A stretch of 64,000 nt of DNA, taken from assembly GCA_023227695.1 (NCBI GenBank), contig JALNVE010000001.1, forward strand, positions 1 to 64,000, in the 5' to 3' direction. The translations under genes were made by a program, and so were the position numbers. Every line of letters starts with the position of its first letter. Position 1 is the first letter of the stretch. The stretch is from Paludibacteraceae bacterium (GTDB lineage Bacteria > Bacteroidota > Bacteroidia > Bacteroidales > Paludibacteraceae). This document shows positions 23,149-30,596 of the stretch, in pieces. The notes beneath the pieces are model-generated. The model saw nothing but the letters and a program-made list of their open reading frames with translations. It ran no database searches and was not told the origin of the DNA.

Positions 23149-23163
23149 TAGGGATTATCCCTA
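23149..23163. promoter_or_regulatory. 15-bp palindrome, possible operator
   Basis: TAGGGAT-T-ATCCCTA lies between the -10 element (23184) and the ribosome site of gene 22279-23133. Size and position fit a repressor site. Confidence 0.4.
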
Positions 23164-23183
23164 TTGTTTCTTTTGATGGTGTA

Positions 23184-23213
23184 ACTATATCATACTTCTT
23201 TGGTTTTTGTCAA
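23184..23213 (-). promoter_or_regulatory. Sigma70-type promoter
   Basis: TTGACA, 18-bp spacer, TATAGT, in the gap between genes 23224 and 22279. Confidence 0.75.
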
Positions 23214-23223
23214 TAGTCACAGA

Positions 23224-23451
23224 TTAATCCCTTTCAAGTTCTCCGCTTTTAAGTTTTCCTTCAACTTCATCACACGTCTTTTTAATGATACAGGTGGAAA
23301 GTCTCGGGCAATCTTGACAGAAAATACAGATGCCGCAATTATCAAGACCAGCTTGGGCGAGTTCCATGATCTTATAAAAATGTGCGCGTTCCTGCGATTT
23401 CAGAAGCGTTTCATAATCTTCAAAAGATAACGTTTTCCTGTTTGTCGCCAT
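23224..23451 (-). CDS. Cysteine-rich small protein (75 aa)
   Basis: The core NCGICIFCQDCPRLSTC, followed by another Cys about 7 residues later, packs six cysteines into 30 residues, suggesting a zinc site. Flanks are helical and charged. Function unknown. Confidence 0.6.
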   Translation of the reverse strand: MATNRKTLSFEDYETLLKSQERAHFYKIMELAQAGLDNCGICIFCQDCPRLSTCIIKKTCDEVEGKLKSGELERD

Positions 23452-23454
23452 TTT

Positions 23455-23751
23455 TTAAAATTTCCATTCTATAAAAACAGTTTCCCGCACACAATTAATC
23501 ACGATGCTGAAACCTCTGGCTTCAAAATAGGTTTTAACCTTAGACATCACAAGACTGTCGGCGAAATAACGTGGAAGGACTCCTTGCTGTGTTGAAAGGA
23601 GGTAAGAAGAAATCAGGCCGTTGGAAGCATCATTTCTTACTCGTTCTTCAATTGTAAGGATGAAATTAGAAGCCTTTTGCTCCGCATCTTTTTCCCTTGA
23701 TTGTTTCGCAAGAAAGTTCATGGTTTTAGCATCAAACCCATCATTAAACAT
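23455..23751 (-). CDS. Unknown protein (98 aa)
   Basis: N-terminal half helical and charged; the C-terminal half ends in beta strands (FSIVINCVRETVFIEWKF). It lies 3 bp from the next gene. No family recognised. Confidence 0.55.
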   Translation of the reverse strand: MFNDGFDAKTMNFLAKQSREKDAEQKASNFILTIEERVRNDASNGLISSYLLSTQQGVLPRYFADSLVMSKVKTYFEARGFSIVINCVRETVFIEWKF

Positions 23752-23788
23752 TTTTTACTCCTTATGTCGATACGTGCATTAACATGGT

Positions 23789-24067
23789 TTAACCCTGTTG
23801 TGACAGCATGGGTGTTTCCTCTTCGATTTCGTGAAGGAAATTTAAGGACAAAACTTTGTAATTGGCTATGTCTGAAAGAGAAACCACGTATGAAAAGTGT
23901 TTTTTTTGATTAACGTTTCTGACGCAAAGGTCCCTCTGCGTGCCGATGAAACGACTATATTTTTCATCCGTATCAATCCTATAAGGTATACGAAAAAAAT
24001 TGTCCAAATGCACGATGTTACACTTGATTTCAAATTCAATACAACAATGATAACAGTAAAGTTTCAT
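23789..24067 (-). CDS. Unknown protein with N-terminal Cys motif (92 aa)
   Basis: Starts MKLYCYHCCIEFEIKC, a likely metal-binding knuckle. The ATG lies 2 nt after the stop of the RNA ligase, so the two are probably co-translated. No family recognised. Confidence 0.55.
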   Translation of the reverse strand: MKLYCYHCCIEFEIKCNIVHLDNFFRIPYRIDTDEKYSRFIGTQRDLCVRNVNQKKHFSYVVSLSDIANYKVLSLNFLHEIEEETPMLSQQG

Positions 24068-24069
24068 GC

Positions 24070-24975
24070 TTAAATCTTTGTGCAAAGTTGTTTGTAAAGT
24101 TTCACCGTCTTGTTCCCGATGGACTTGGAGATTCTTGACTTATCCGTCATGTCGATTTCGCCTTCTGCTTCTCGAAAAACGTCTTCCACCATCGCCTTGA
24201 CGACCTTACCTGTATCTTTCAAATCTCTTGGATTCCCAAGCTTATCCAAGACGTGATTAAGCCTTTCCGCTACAACCCATTCTTCGGCGATAGAATCAGC
24301 ATTTTCAATCAGTTTGGCCTTCTCAGGGTCGAAATCCTTGACATCCGGGGTGTTTTGCCGTTCCTGGAATTCCGCACGCTTATGCTTGCAAATCACACGC
24401 TTTCCCCATTTGTTGGTGAATTCATGGATGGGACGGATAACAATACCTTCCCGAACCGGAGGATTGAAACCAAACCTATCGGTATTACCCTGACACCCGT
24501 TCCTCGCCGCGATTTCAGAAGGACTATCCCTTTCAATATCCAAAGCTTCAACAGTAGCAGGAACCCGCTTAAAGGGAACGAAGTCTAAGCCAAATTCTTC
24601 CGTAACCAAACGGCAGGCATCCGGCAAATCCCAGAACCGATCAGATGAAAACACATCAAAGGCAATGAAACGCAAATTTGACCCATATGTCTTTGACATC
24701 TTCTGCTGACTGCCGCCATATGCCTCTCCGTAAATGATGGCAGGCGTTTCCCCGAAAACCTTTTGAAAAGCAGCCGTCAAAGTTTCCTTGTTGAAAAGAT
24801 TGACGAAGTTCACATGGCTTTCTCCACCCGCAAAGAAACTGACTTCTTTCCCGTTCCAAGCAACGTGTGAAGATGTTCCGTGTGCCTTCTCCATCGCGAA
24901 GACTTCTTTGAATTCAAGAACCGTCTGGTCCTTGTAAAGATTGAGAATGTGTAAATAAGAAATATCAACCTCCAT
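24070..24975 (-). CDS. T4 Rnl2-like RNA ligase (301 aa)
   Basis: Motif I is EKAHGTS with the nucleophile Lys at residue 30, as in T4 Rnl2 and related ligases (K-x-HG). IIYGEAYGG is motif III, REGIVIRP motif IV and ICKHKRAEF motif V. The C-terminal 90 residues are helical, as in Rnl2. It seals nicked RNA duplexes and would complement the Rnl1-like enzyme. Its ATG overlaps the last codons of the HNH endonuclease, and a diverged copy of its 5' sequence lies upstream of that endonuclease at about 25640-25700. Confidence 0.88.
   Translation of the reverse strand: MEVDISYLHILNLYKDQTVLEFKEVFAMEKAHGTSSHVAWNGKEVSFFAGGESHVNFVNLFNKETLTAAFQKVFGETPAIIYGEAYGGSQQKMSKTYGSNLRFIAFDVFSSDRFWDLPDACRLVTEEFGLDFVPFKRVPATVEALDIERDSPSEIAARNGCQGNTDRFGFNPPVREGIVIRPIHEFTNKWGKRVICKHKRAEFQERQNTPDVKDFDPEKAKLIENADSIAEEWVVAERLNHVLDKLGNPRDLKDTGKVVKAMVEDVFREAEGEIDMTDKSRISKSIGNKTVKLYKQLCTKI
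24931..24958 (-). repeat. Copy of the sequence also found at 25645-25670
   Basis: TTATTTACACATTCTCAATC plus TTTACAAG, codons 7-15 of the RNA ligase. The same bases, with a C-to-T change and a 2-bp gap, occur upstream of the HNH gene. Confidence 0.8.
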
Positions 24976-25606
24976 TTTTTAAATACTCGTGAATAACCAA
25001 AGCTAGTTCCGGATTATCTTGTAAAAAACCTACTGATACATTACAGTTATTACAAAGCAATCCTCTAATTTTACCCGTTTTATGATCGTGATCTACCGCG
25101 AGACACTTTCCATTTTCCGTAGTGGTTTTACCACACACAGCACATTTTCCATCTTGCTTTTCAAGCATTTCATTATACATTTCTAAAGAAATACCATACT
25201 TAATTAACAAATTTCTGTTTTTTGCCTGTTCTTTCCTTTGTTTATAGTATTCTTTGTGAGAATTTTTGTATTCTTCTTTTTCCCTTAGTTCTAGCAAAAG
25301 GTCACTACAACATTCATGACAGTGTGGAGAATTGTTCTTTTTGCCTTTGGTGTGTGAAAATTCTTCTAAAGGAAGAACCCTTTTACATCTAGGACAGTAC
25401 CTCAAACCATTTTCACGCAACTTGTTTACTTCTCTTGTTGTCAAAGTTCTTGTTCTTTGTCCATTTTCTTTTCTTTTCTTTAGACGCTGTTCATAACGAC
25501 GAAGCATTCTACACGCTTTACACATCTTTTCATAACCAGAAATGGTTTCCCAAAATTCTGATAAAGGCTTTTCCTTACCACATTCTTTACATATTTGCGT
25601 TTGCAT
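24965..25606 (-). CDS. HNH homing endonuclease of the endonuclease VII type (213 aa)
   Basis: Zinc knuckles at the N-terminus (CKECGKEKP, CPRCKRVLP, with CxxC partners) precede a C-terminal domain reading YGISLEMYNEML, CAVCGKT, AVDHDHKTGKIRGLLC and NVSVGFLQDNP. This is the recombination endonuclease VII family (HNH with DHDH and NC-N). GGAGGGATTT precedes the ATG. It is a free-standing mobile gene lying between a truncated 5' fragment of the RNA ligase and the intact RNA ligase, whose start codon it overlaps. Confidence 0.85.
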   Translation of the reverse strand: MQTQICKECGKEKPLSEFWETISGYEKMCKACRMLRRYEQRLKKRKENGQRTRTLTTREVNKLRENGLRYCPRCKRVLPLEEFSHTKGKKNNSPHCHECCSDLLLELREKEEYKNSHKEYYKQRKEQAKNRNLLIKYGISLEMYNEMLEKQDGKCAVCGKTTTENGKCLAVDHDHKTGKIRGLLCNNCNVSVGFLQDNPELALVIHEYLKNGG

Positions 25607-25639
25607 AAATCCCTCCACTTATACAAATAGGATATTTAT

Positions 25640-25700
25640 TAAATCTTGTAGATTAAGAATGTGTAAATAACCGACAACCCACCTCTTCTTTCCTTTTAAG
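25640..25700 (-). pseudogene. Vestigial 5' end of the RNA ligase gene
   Basis: Downstream of a TTGACA-17-TAAAGT promoter and an AAAGGAAAGAAG ribosome site, the bases GAGGT then TTATTTACACATTCTTAATC-TACAAG repeat the first codons of the RNA ligase (YLHILNL in the same phase). The start codon is lost and the frame runs out after a few codons. It marks where the original gene began before the HNH gene arrived. Confidence 0.7.
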
Positions 25701-25710
25701 ATTTGAAGAT

Positions 25711-25739
25711 ACTTTAACAGATATCCCCTAATTTGTCAA
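25711..25739 (-). promoter_or_regulatory. Sigma70-type promoter, probably the original RNA ligase promoter
   Basis: TTGACA, 17-bp spacer, TAAAGT, inside the last codons of the upstream endonuclease gene. Confidence 0.7.
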
Positions 25740-26610
25740 GTCCACAAAGAGTTTTTATCCATGACAAAAAAATAGATTCTTTATGCTTAAAGTCACGATA
25801 GTCTATAAGCAACAAAGGAATGTTGTTTTTCTTACAATATTCAGTTTTAATTTTGTCCCTTATCTGAAGTGTCTGAAATTCGTCAGCAGAAAGAGTTTTC
25901 CCCTTTTTGAAAGTAATTGGAGAAAAATGTTGCTCTCCTTGTAATTCTACAAGACACAAAAGATTAGAACCTTTAAAAATAGCGAAATCAAATTTCAATC
26001 TACGAACATAGAGGCAATCTGGAAAGCTGAATTGTGTTTGAAATGAATAACCATTTCTTTCTAAGAAAATCTTAAATTCCATTTCTGCCCTAGAAACCAA
26101 ACATCCACAAGAAAGCTTGTGACCGCTTCTTAATAGAGAAACTTCACCATATGTCGTGCATCCACAATCACATAGGCATTTCCATAAAGATTTGTTTTTC
26201 CTTTTCCCCACACTTTCGATTGCAACCAGTTTGCCGAATCTTTCTCCTGTTATGTCTAATACTTTTGAACAAGAACCGCAAGAAGTTGTATGTCCACTTC
26301 GAATATTACCAGCCTCTGCAATAAATTCGATTCCGCATTCACACATACAAGAATATAGTTGTTTATGGTTTGTAGTAGAAAACAGACCGATAACGTAAAG
26401 TTTACCAAAGCTTCTTCCTGTTAGATCCTTTCGTCTCAAACAGCCACAACTTTTGGTTCTATCAGTTACTAAAGCCTCTGTCCTTACTGTTTTAAACCGA
26501 CCACAAGAACAAAAACATTTCCAGTAAGTATGCCGATTCCTACTTTTCTCTTTTCCTAAAACCGTTAGGTTCCCGAAATGCCGCCCAGTTAAGTCTGTTC
26601 TGTTAGACAT
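25714..26610 (-). CDS. Homing endonuclease with three zinc repeats and PD-(D/E)XK-like domain (298 aa)
   Basis: Three N-terminal repeats each start (D)LTGR-x-FG-x-L or ITGERFGKL and end in C-x-CG then CGCL or SCGSC. This repeat is typical of DNA-binding parts of phage homing endonucleases. The C-terminal 110 residues read LKFDFAIFK, LCLVELQGEQHF, then KTEYCKKNNIPLLLIDY, the layout of Vsr/EDxHD-type nucleases. The ATG overlaps the stop of the NAD synthetase gene (AAAAATGTCTAA). Confidence 0.8.
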   Translation of the reverse strand: MSNRTDLTGRHFGNLTVLGKEKSRNRHTYWKCFCSCGRFKTVRTEALVTDRTKSCGCLRRKDLTGRSFGKLYVIGLFSTTNHKQLYSCMCECGIEFIAEAGNIRSGHTTSCGSCSKVLDITGERFGKLVAIESVGKRKNKSLWKCLCDCGCTTYGEVSLLRSGHKLSCGCLVSRAEMEFKIFLERNGYSFQTQFSFPDCLYVRRLKFDFAIFKGSNLLCLVELQGEQHFSPITFKKGKTLSADEFQTLQIRDKIKTEYCKKNNIPLLLIDYRDFKHKESIFLSWIKTLCGLDKLGDIC

Positions 26611-27553
26611 TTTTTAATGATTTAAACGTATCAATTAATTTGTGTTTATGCAATCCTGCCATTCGCATACCTTCAATTTTCTGTACAACAACCTCGTCTT
26701 CACAAATACCAGTACGAATATATTTGTCAAGAACATCATAGGTAAAACCAAAATTATCTTCATCTGTTTTCCCGCACATTCCATCCGTAGGAACTTTTAC
26801 AACCAACGCCTCTGGCAATCCCAACTCGTATCCCAAAGCCTTGACTTCGGTAACAGTCAGATTTCCTAGAGGAGAAAAATCTCCGGCCGCATCTCCAAAT
26901 TTAGTGCTATATGAAATGAAGTTTTCACTCAAATTACAGGTGTTCGCAACCCGTCCGTTAACACAGGCGGCAATTCCGTAAAGAGTTGTCATCCGAAGCC
27001 TAGCCGGGGTGTTGTTCCAATACACTGAATTGAAATACTGTCTAACTCCGCCGTTTTCACACACCATGCCGTCAAACCCGGCATCGATTTTTTTAGTCAA
27101 TTCCTTATAGGCACTTCCGATATCCACGAGTATATGCTGGATACCCAAATGTTCTACAAGCTTGTAACTGTACTCAATATCATCCTGTTTACAGTTCGGC
27201 ATCAAAACCCCAATAACCCGATCCCGACCCAAGGCTTCCACACACAGGGCAGCTACAACACTGCTATCTTTCCCTCCGCTGATCCCGATAATAGCCTTAC
27301 ATCCGTCACCGTTTAGTTTAAACCAGTCCCCAATCCACCTGACGACAGATTCCCGAATTCTGTAGTAGGAGGTGTTATTCAGATACATTACGGCATCATT
27401 GTCAGTCTGGAAAAGAGTATTAAGTCTTCCATCACTCTTCCAATGCCAATTGCCGTCATCCGTTTTAAACCCTTCCCAATCAACTTCTGTTGTCCTAAGA
27501 CAATCCCCATTTCTGCTAACGACAACGTCTCCGACTTTAATGTTTTTGAACAT
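26603..27553 (-). CDS. nadE: NAD+ synthetase with N-terminal extension (316 aa)
   Basis: The P-loop SGGKDSS at residues 92-98 and the later conserved segments NLSENFISYSTKFGDAAGDF and GMCGKTDEDNFGF identify the NadE ATP-pyrophosphatase family, which amidates nicotinate adenine dinucleotide to NAD. No glutaminase domain is present, so ammonia is the likely donor. The first 50 residues (MFKNIKVGDVVVSRNGD) form a separate beta-rich piece not found in standard NadE. The start was chosen at the ATG after AAAGGAAGAAT; a longer in-frame opening overlaps the upstream gene. Phages may use it to refill NAD pools. Confidence 0.88.
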   Translation of the reverse strand: MFKNIKVGDVVVSRNGDCLRTTEVDWEGFKTDDGNWHWKSDGRLNTLFQTDNDAVMYLNNTSYYRIRESVVRWIGDWFKLNGDGCKAIIGISGGKDSSVVAALCVEALGRDRVIGVLMPNCKQDDIEYSYKLVEHLGIQHILVDIGSAYKELTKKIDAGFDGMVCENGGVRQYFNSVYWNNTPARLRMTTLYGIAACVNGRVANTCNLSENFISYSTKFGDAAGDFSPLGNLTVTEVKALGYELGLPEALVVKVPTDGMCGKTDEDNFGFTYDVLDKYIRTGICEDEVVVQKIEGMRMAGLHKHKLIDTFKSLKNV

Positions 27554-27881
27554 ATTCTTCCTTTCCCCACATAACCAGAATAGAATAATATCCTGTTTCT
27601 TGCACCTTTTCAATATCTGTAACAGATAAGGAATCGTCAAAAACGGAAACACTGTATCCGAGTCTCCGAATCCTCGGCACAATATATTTGACAGTCCTCC
27701 CGATATAACCTGCGCTTGACTTCCCGGTTTCGCCCGCTTCAACAGAACGAAAAATCTCCTTTTCAAGAAGTCTTAAGCAACTTGCGTCGATCTCCCGTTT
27801 ACGCTTGTCGGCGTCGATAATCTGTTCTTTCCATCTCGTGTAACGGGAAATAGCTTTCGCGACGAAACATGGATATAGCAT
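27537..27881 (-). CDS. Unknown protein (114 aa)
   Basis: ATG after GAAGGTTGAAA; overlaps nadE by 17 bp. Basic helical first half and a beta-rich second half (GYSVSVFDDSLSVT, YYSILVMWG). No family recognised. Confidence 0.55.
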   Translation of the reverse strand: MLYPCFVAKAISRYTRWKEQIIDADKRKREIDASCLRLLEKEIFRSVEAGETGKSSAGYIGRTVKYIVPRIRRLGYSVSVFDDSLSVTDIEKVQETGYYSILVMWGKEEYVQKH

Positions 27882-27883
27882 TT

Positions 27884-28246
27884 TCAACCTTCTTCTTTTC
27901 CGGAATCGTAAAGAATATCCGTAAGAACAGACTTAAGCACGTCTTCATCCCTATCCCTTTCTCCTTTGGGAAGATTTAAAGAAGTGCTTCCGTAGGAATC
28001 AAAACGCCATGTCAATACACCGTCTTCTCCTTTTATGAAAATGGTTCCGGCACCGATGGCTTTTAATCCCGCCTTGATCGTCTCTACGGATTTTACGATT
28101 TCCCGAAATCCGTAAAAATCCATATCCGACGCAAAACCCACATCTCCGTTCTCAAAAATAACGTACCTGAAAATACCCAAATCTTCTTCCCTAACGTTAT
28201 TCGGGTTCGTAAGTATCCGATAAGAATTCGTTAAAATCCCTGACAT
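27884..28246 (-). CDS. Unknown protein (120 aa)
   Basis: Soluble, mixed alpha/beta, acidic at the C-terminus. Coupled to the next gene. No family recognised. Confidence 0.55.
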   Translation of the reverse strand: MSGILTNSYRILTNPNNVREEDLGIFRYVIFENGDVGFASDMDFYGFREIVKSVETIKAGLKAIGAGTIFIKGEDGVLTWRFDSYGSTSLNLPKGERDRDEDVLKSVLTDILYDSGKEEG

Positions 28247-28258
28247 AAAAACCTCCCG

Positions 28259-28627
28259 TTACCATACGTTTTTGACAGCATACCCGAATTTCTGACAACC
28301 TTCCAAGAACATCTTGACACTGTGCCGTTCCCAGTCGGTTTCTAAATTTTCTAAACAAATCGGATTGTGCTTTATCCGTTCCGTAGTAATCGGAGTTTCC
28401 GTATCGTTGATGTCGGTTCCTAACCATCTGTTCATAAGAACCCCGCAGATACGGCATTCCAGATACCCTTTGTCCAATCCGAAATCCACACTTCCACAAA
28501 TCTTCTGAACTTTATTCGAAGCCCGCGTAAACCAGTTCTTCTCTGCCCTTGTCATCGTCTCCCGACTGACACAATCTCCAAGATTCCCGTTTCTTTTAAC
28601 CCGGTAGGCAATCGCATCGTATCCCAT
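28259..28627 (-). CDS. Unknown protein (122 aa)
   Basis: Contains LECRICGVLMNRW and further Cys/His near the middle, possibly metal-binding. No family recognised. Part of the transcription unit driven from the control region at 29 kb. Confidence 0.55.
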   Translation of the reverse strand: MGYDAIAYRVKRNGNLGDCVSRETMTRAEKNWFTRASNKVQKICGSVDFGLDKGYLECRICGVLMNRWLGTDINDTETPITTERIKHNPICLENLETDWERHSVKMFLEGCQKFGYAVKNVW

Positions 28628-28636
28628 AACATTCTC

Positions 28637-28843
28637 CTATCTATTGTCAGGTTGAAGCTGTTGTTCGGCGTTTTTGGCACCTTCGATAAAACCTTCAATT
28701 TCATTGCGCAGAATAAAAAATCCGTCTTCATTCAATTCTGCTTCAAAAAATGAATTAGATGTGCTATTCTCGTTTCTTTCATATTTGAAAGAATCCATCA
28801 ATTTGAGAACATCTTCAAGAATTTTTTCAACCGGTCGCTTCAT
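28637..28843 (-). CDS. Unknown small acidic protein (68 aa)
   Basis: Helical and acidic. It is the first gene downstream of the repeat-rich control region and has a TTGACA-17-TATTTT promoter. No family recognised. Confidence 0.55.
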   Translation of the reverse strand: MKRPVEKILEDVLKLMDSFKYERNENSTSNSFFEAELNEDGFFILRNEIEGFIEGAKNAEQQLQPDNR

Positions 28844-28912
28844 TTTTCTTCCCTTCGTTTAATCTGTAATAAAAACACCGAACAAACACCTCTAAGATTT
28901 GAAAACAACTAT

Positions 28913-28941
28913 AAAATACCATATGCCTTGTAATTTGTCAA
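28913..28941 (-). promoter_or_regulatory. Sigma70-type promoter
   Basis: TTGACA, 17-bp spacer, TATTTT, nearest promoter to gene 28637-28843. Confidence 0.65.
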
Positions 28942-28988
28942 CTGTTCCGGATAGAAATCCTTAAAAAAAATTAATTGTCTAAAATCCC

Positions 28989-29058
28989 GGATTTTCAGCT
29001 ACAGGTATCAGAGAAATTTAATCACTGTCAAACAAAACCTGGCTTTAGCCGTCCTATT
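28989..29058 (-). repeat. Direct repeat copy 1: promoter with conserved upstream element
   Basis: Read leftwards: AATAGGACGGCTAAA, about 22 bp, TTGACA (29026-29031), a GATAC-type -10, then TGTAGCTGAAAATCC. The same order recurs at 29147-29215. Conserved bases upstream of -35 and in the first transcribed bases suggest a regulated promoter. Confidence 0.65.
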
Positions 29059-29146
29059 CCTTTTAACCCTTTCCTTCTGTGTCCCTCTGTCTGATTATCA
29101 GAAAATAATCCTTCCGAAATAAAAAAACCTGACTTTTGTTTTTTAC

Positions 29147-29215
29147 GGATTTTCAGCTACATATATCTGACCCTTTTTATCACTTGTCAAGCTTTTTAAA
29201 ATTTAGCCGTCCTAT
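29147..29215 (-). repeat. Direct repeat copy 2: promoter with conserved upstream element
   Basis: Same layout as copy 1: AATAGGACGGCTAAA, spacer, TTGACA (29185-29190), 17 bp, GATATA, TGTAGCTGAAAATCC. Between the elements the copies differ freely, so only the putative signals are kept. Confidence 0.65.
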
Positions 29216-29245
29216 TTTTTATGTCTTTATACCTGTCTTGTCAAC

Positions 29246-29271
29246 AGATAATTTCGCTTCTGAAATTATCT
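29246..29271 (-). promoter_or_regulatory. 10-bp hairpin next to a TTGACA element
   Basis: AGATAATTTC/GAAATTATCT with a 6-nt loop, one base upstream of another TTGACA (29239-29244). Either an attenuating hairpin of an upstream transcript or a protein site at the promoter. Confidence 0.45.
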
Positions 29272-29419
29272 TTCATTGTTATAACATCATTTAATATATA
29301 TTTATATATCTCTACAGGGATTCCGATAAGGGATAAAAATCATATTTAAGGACAATGAATAAAATAGAAGTAATCTTTTTATATAGATAGGATTTCCCCG
29401 ACATACCATATTTAAGCCT

Positions 29420-29491
29420 AACTGTCAAGTTTTAACTGTCTGGTTTTAACTGTCTGGTTTTAACTGTCTGGTTTTAACTGTCTGGTTTTAA
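29420..29491. repeat. Four perfect 14-bp iterons with a degenerate fifth
   Basis: TTTTAACTGTCTGG repeated four times without spacing at 29430-29485. The degenerate left unit carries TTGACA on the minus strand (29423-29428, 17 bp from TATGTC). Tandem sites abutting a -35 box suggest activator or repressor binding, or origin iterons. Confidence 0.75.
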
Positions 29492-29771
29492 GAGAATTTT
29501 ATAAGTCGCGTATTTCCGACATTCAAATTCTGAAAATTTTTCTTGACAGAAATTTTTCTTGACAGAGGGCTGATTTATAGGATTTATGGGCAGATTTGTA
29601 GGGTTTGTAGGGTTTATAGGGGATTTATAGGGGATTTAATGGTTGTAGGAATCTGTAGGAATTTATCTATTGAGGAAAGGGGGGTTAGAAGAGAGAAGTA
29701 TTTTTACTTTTAGGTTTTAAGTTCTATAGGCTTAGGGTAGTTTGTATTAGGCAGTTAGACACGGTTAAACA

Positions 29772-30563
29772 TTATCTTGTGCCTTTATTTTTAATAAGCT
29801 GAATGGTTCGGTCGTCATAGAGGCAGAACATATTTTTATCTTTTTCGCAACTGACGGGCAATTTTTTACCCAAGTGTTTCAGGCACCAATCCTGTATTAA
29901 GAGGATGACTTTTTGTTCTTGAGGTGATTTTTCCAAGAAAGGGAGGCTTGACACTCTGGCGGTAATAATGCGGATTTCGACGCCCATATTGATCCAGTCT
30001 TTGGCCAATTCGACAGTTTTAGGTATAGGGTTTCCTATATAAAGGGGGTCGGATTTTCCTGTGAGAGGGTCAATCGTCATTATTCTGTCATAAAAAGCGA
30101 GAGTTCCGTCAAAATCGAATCCGATCCAAGTTTTAGGATTTCCGTCCCAACTGAAGTCTGAATCGAAATTCTTTTTGGGTCGGGTGATATATTCGAGGAG
30201 TCTATCCAAGACATCGAAGCTGGAATGAGAATCCCATAGGGGAGCGTGTTCCAATTCCTTTGCCGGGCAGATATCGAAGTATCTCAAAGGGATATGGTAG
30301 CTTATTTGCTGATTGGTTCCAGGCACATTCAGGCCGGAGATAAAGGAATCTTTATACATCGGTTCTTCTTTCCCGTTTAAGGGGCTGTGACGAAGGCTTT
30401 TCCAGGCCGTATCTTGAGGGAGAGATTTAATGAAAGCCATATAGAGGAGGATACGGTGTTCATACAGTTCTCCAAAACTATGGTTGCCGTCTTCCACGTC
30501 TTTCGCCTCTCCTGTTGTCAAAGTAAGGGGTGTGCCGTCTGGCAATAATATTTTATTTCCCAT
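29772..30563 (-). CDS. HAD-fold phosphatase with phage N-terminal domain (263 aa)
   Basis: The C-terminal half starts GFDFDGTLAFYD (DxDGT, aspartates 150 and 152), continues with a VEIRIITARV strand and ends with a LYDDR acidic loop, the HAD signature. The first 130 residues (GELYEHRILLYMAF, TAWKSLRH) form a domain that I know only from phage proteins. Substrate unknown. It opens a block of hydrolases and could remove phosphates in nucleotide or RNA-end repair. Confidence 0.7.
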   Translation of the reverse strand: MGNKILLPDGTPLTLTTGEAKDVEDGNHSFGELYEHRILLYMAFIKSLPQDTAWKSLRHSPLNGKEEPMYKDSFISGLNVPGTNQQISYHIPLRYFDICPAKELEHAPLWDSHSSFDVLDRLLEYITRPKKNFDSDFSWDGNPKTWIGFDFDGTLAFYDRIMTIDPLTGKSDPLYIGNPIPKTVELAKDWINMGVEIRIITARVSSLPFLEKSPQEQKVILLIQDWCLKHLGKKLPVSCEKDKNMFCLYDDRTIQLIKNKGTR

Positions 30564-30596
30564 TTTATTTACCTTTGTTTTTCTTTTTTTTTGAAA

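Larger units (their letters stand above)
28844..29771. other. Non-coding control region, possible replication origin
   Basis: No gene fits. Besides the repeats listed separately it contains a 16-bp direct repeat (AAATTTTTCTTGACAG twice at about 29535-29566), a low-complexity zone with TTTATAGGG/TTTGTAGGG units (about 29570-29650) and very AT-rich tracts. Up to five TTGACA elements read left. Iterons plus AT-rich DNA fit an origin; the promoter repeats fit a control hub. I cannot decide which. Confidence 0.55.

Noticed and set aside
25714..26610. Endonuclease replacing the C-terminus of NAD synthetase
   Set aside because: The NadE sequence looks complete and no second C-terminal copy is visible.
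29430..29485. CRISPR array
   Set aside because: The repeats are tandem 14-mers with no spacers and no cas genes apart from a Cas4-like nuclease far away, which is a common phage recombination gene.
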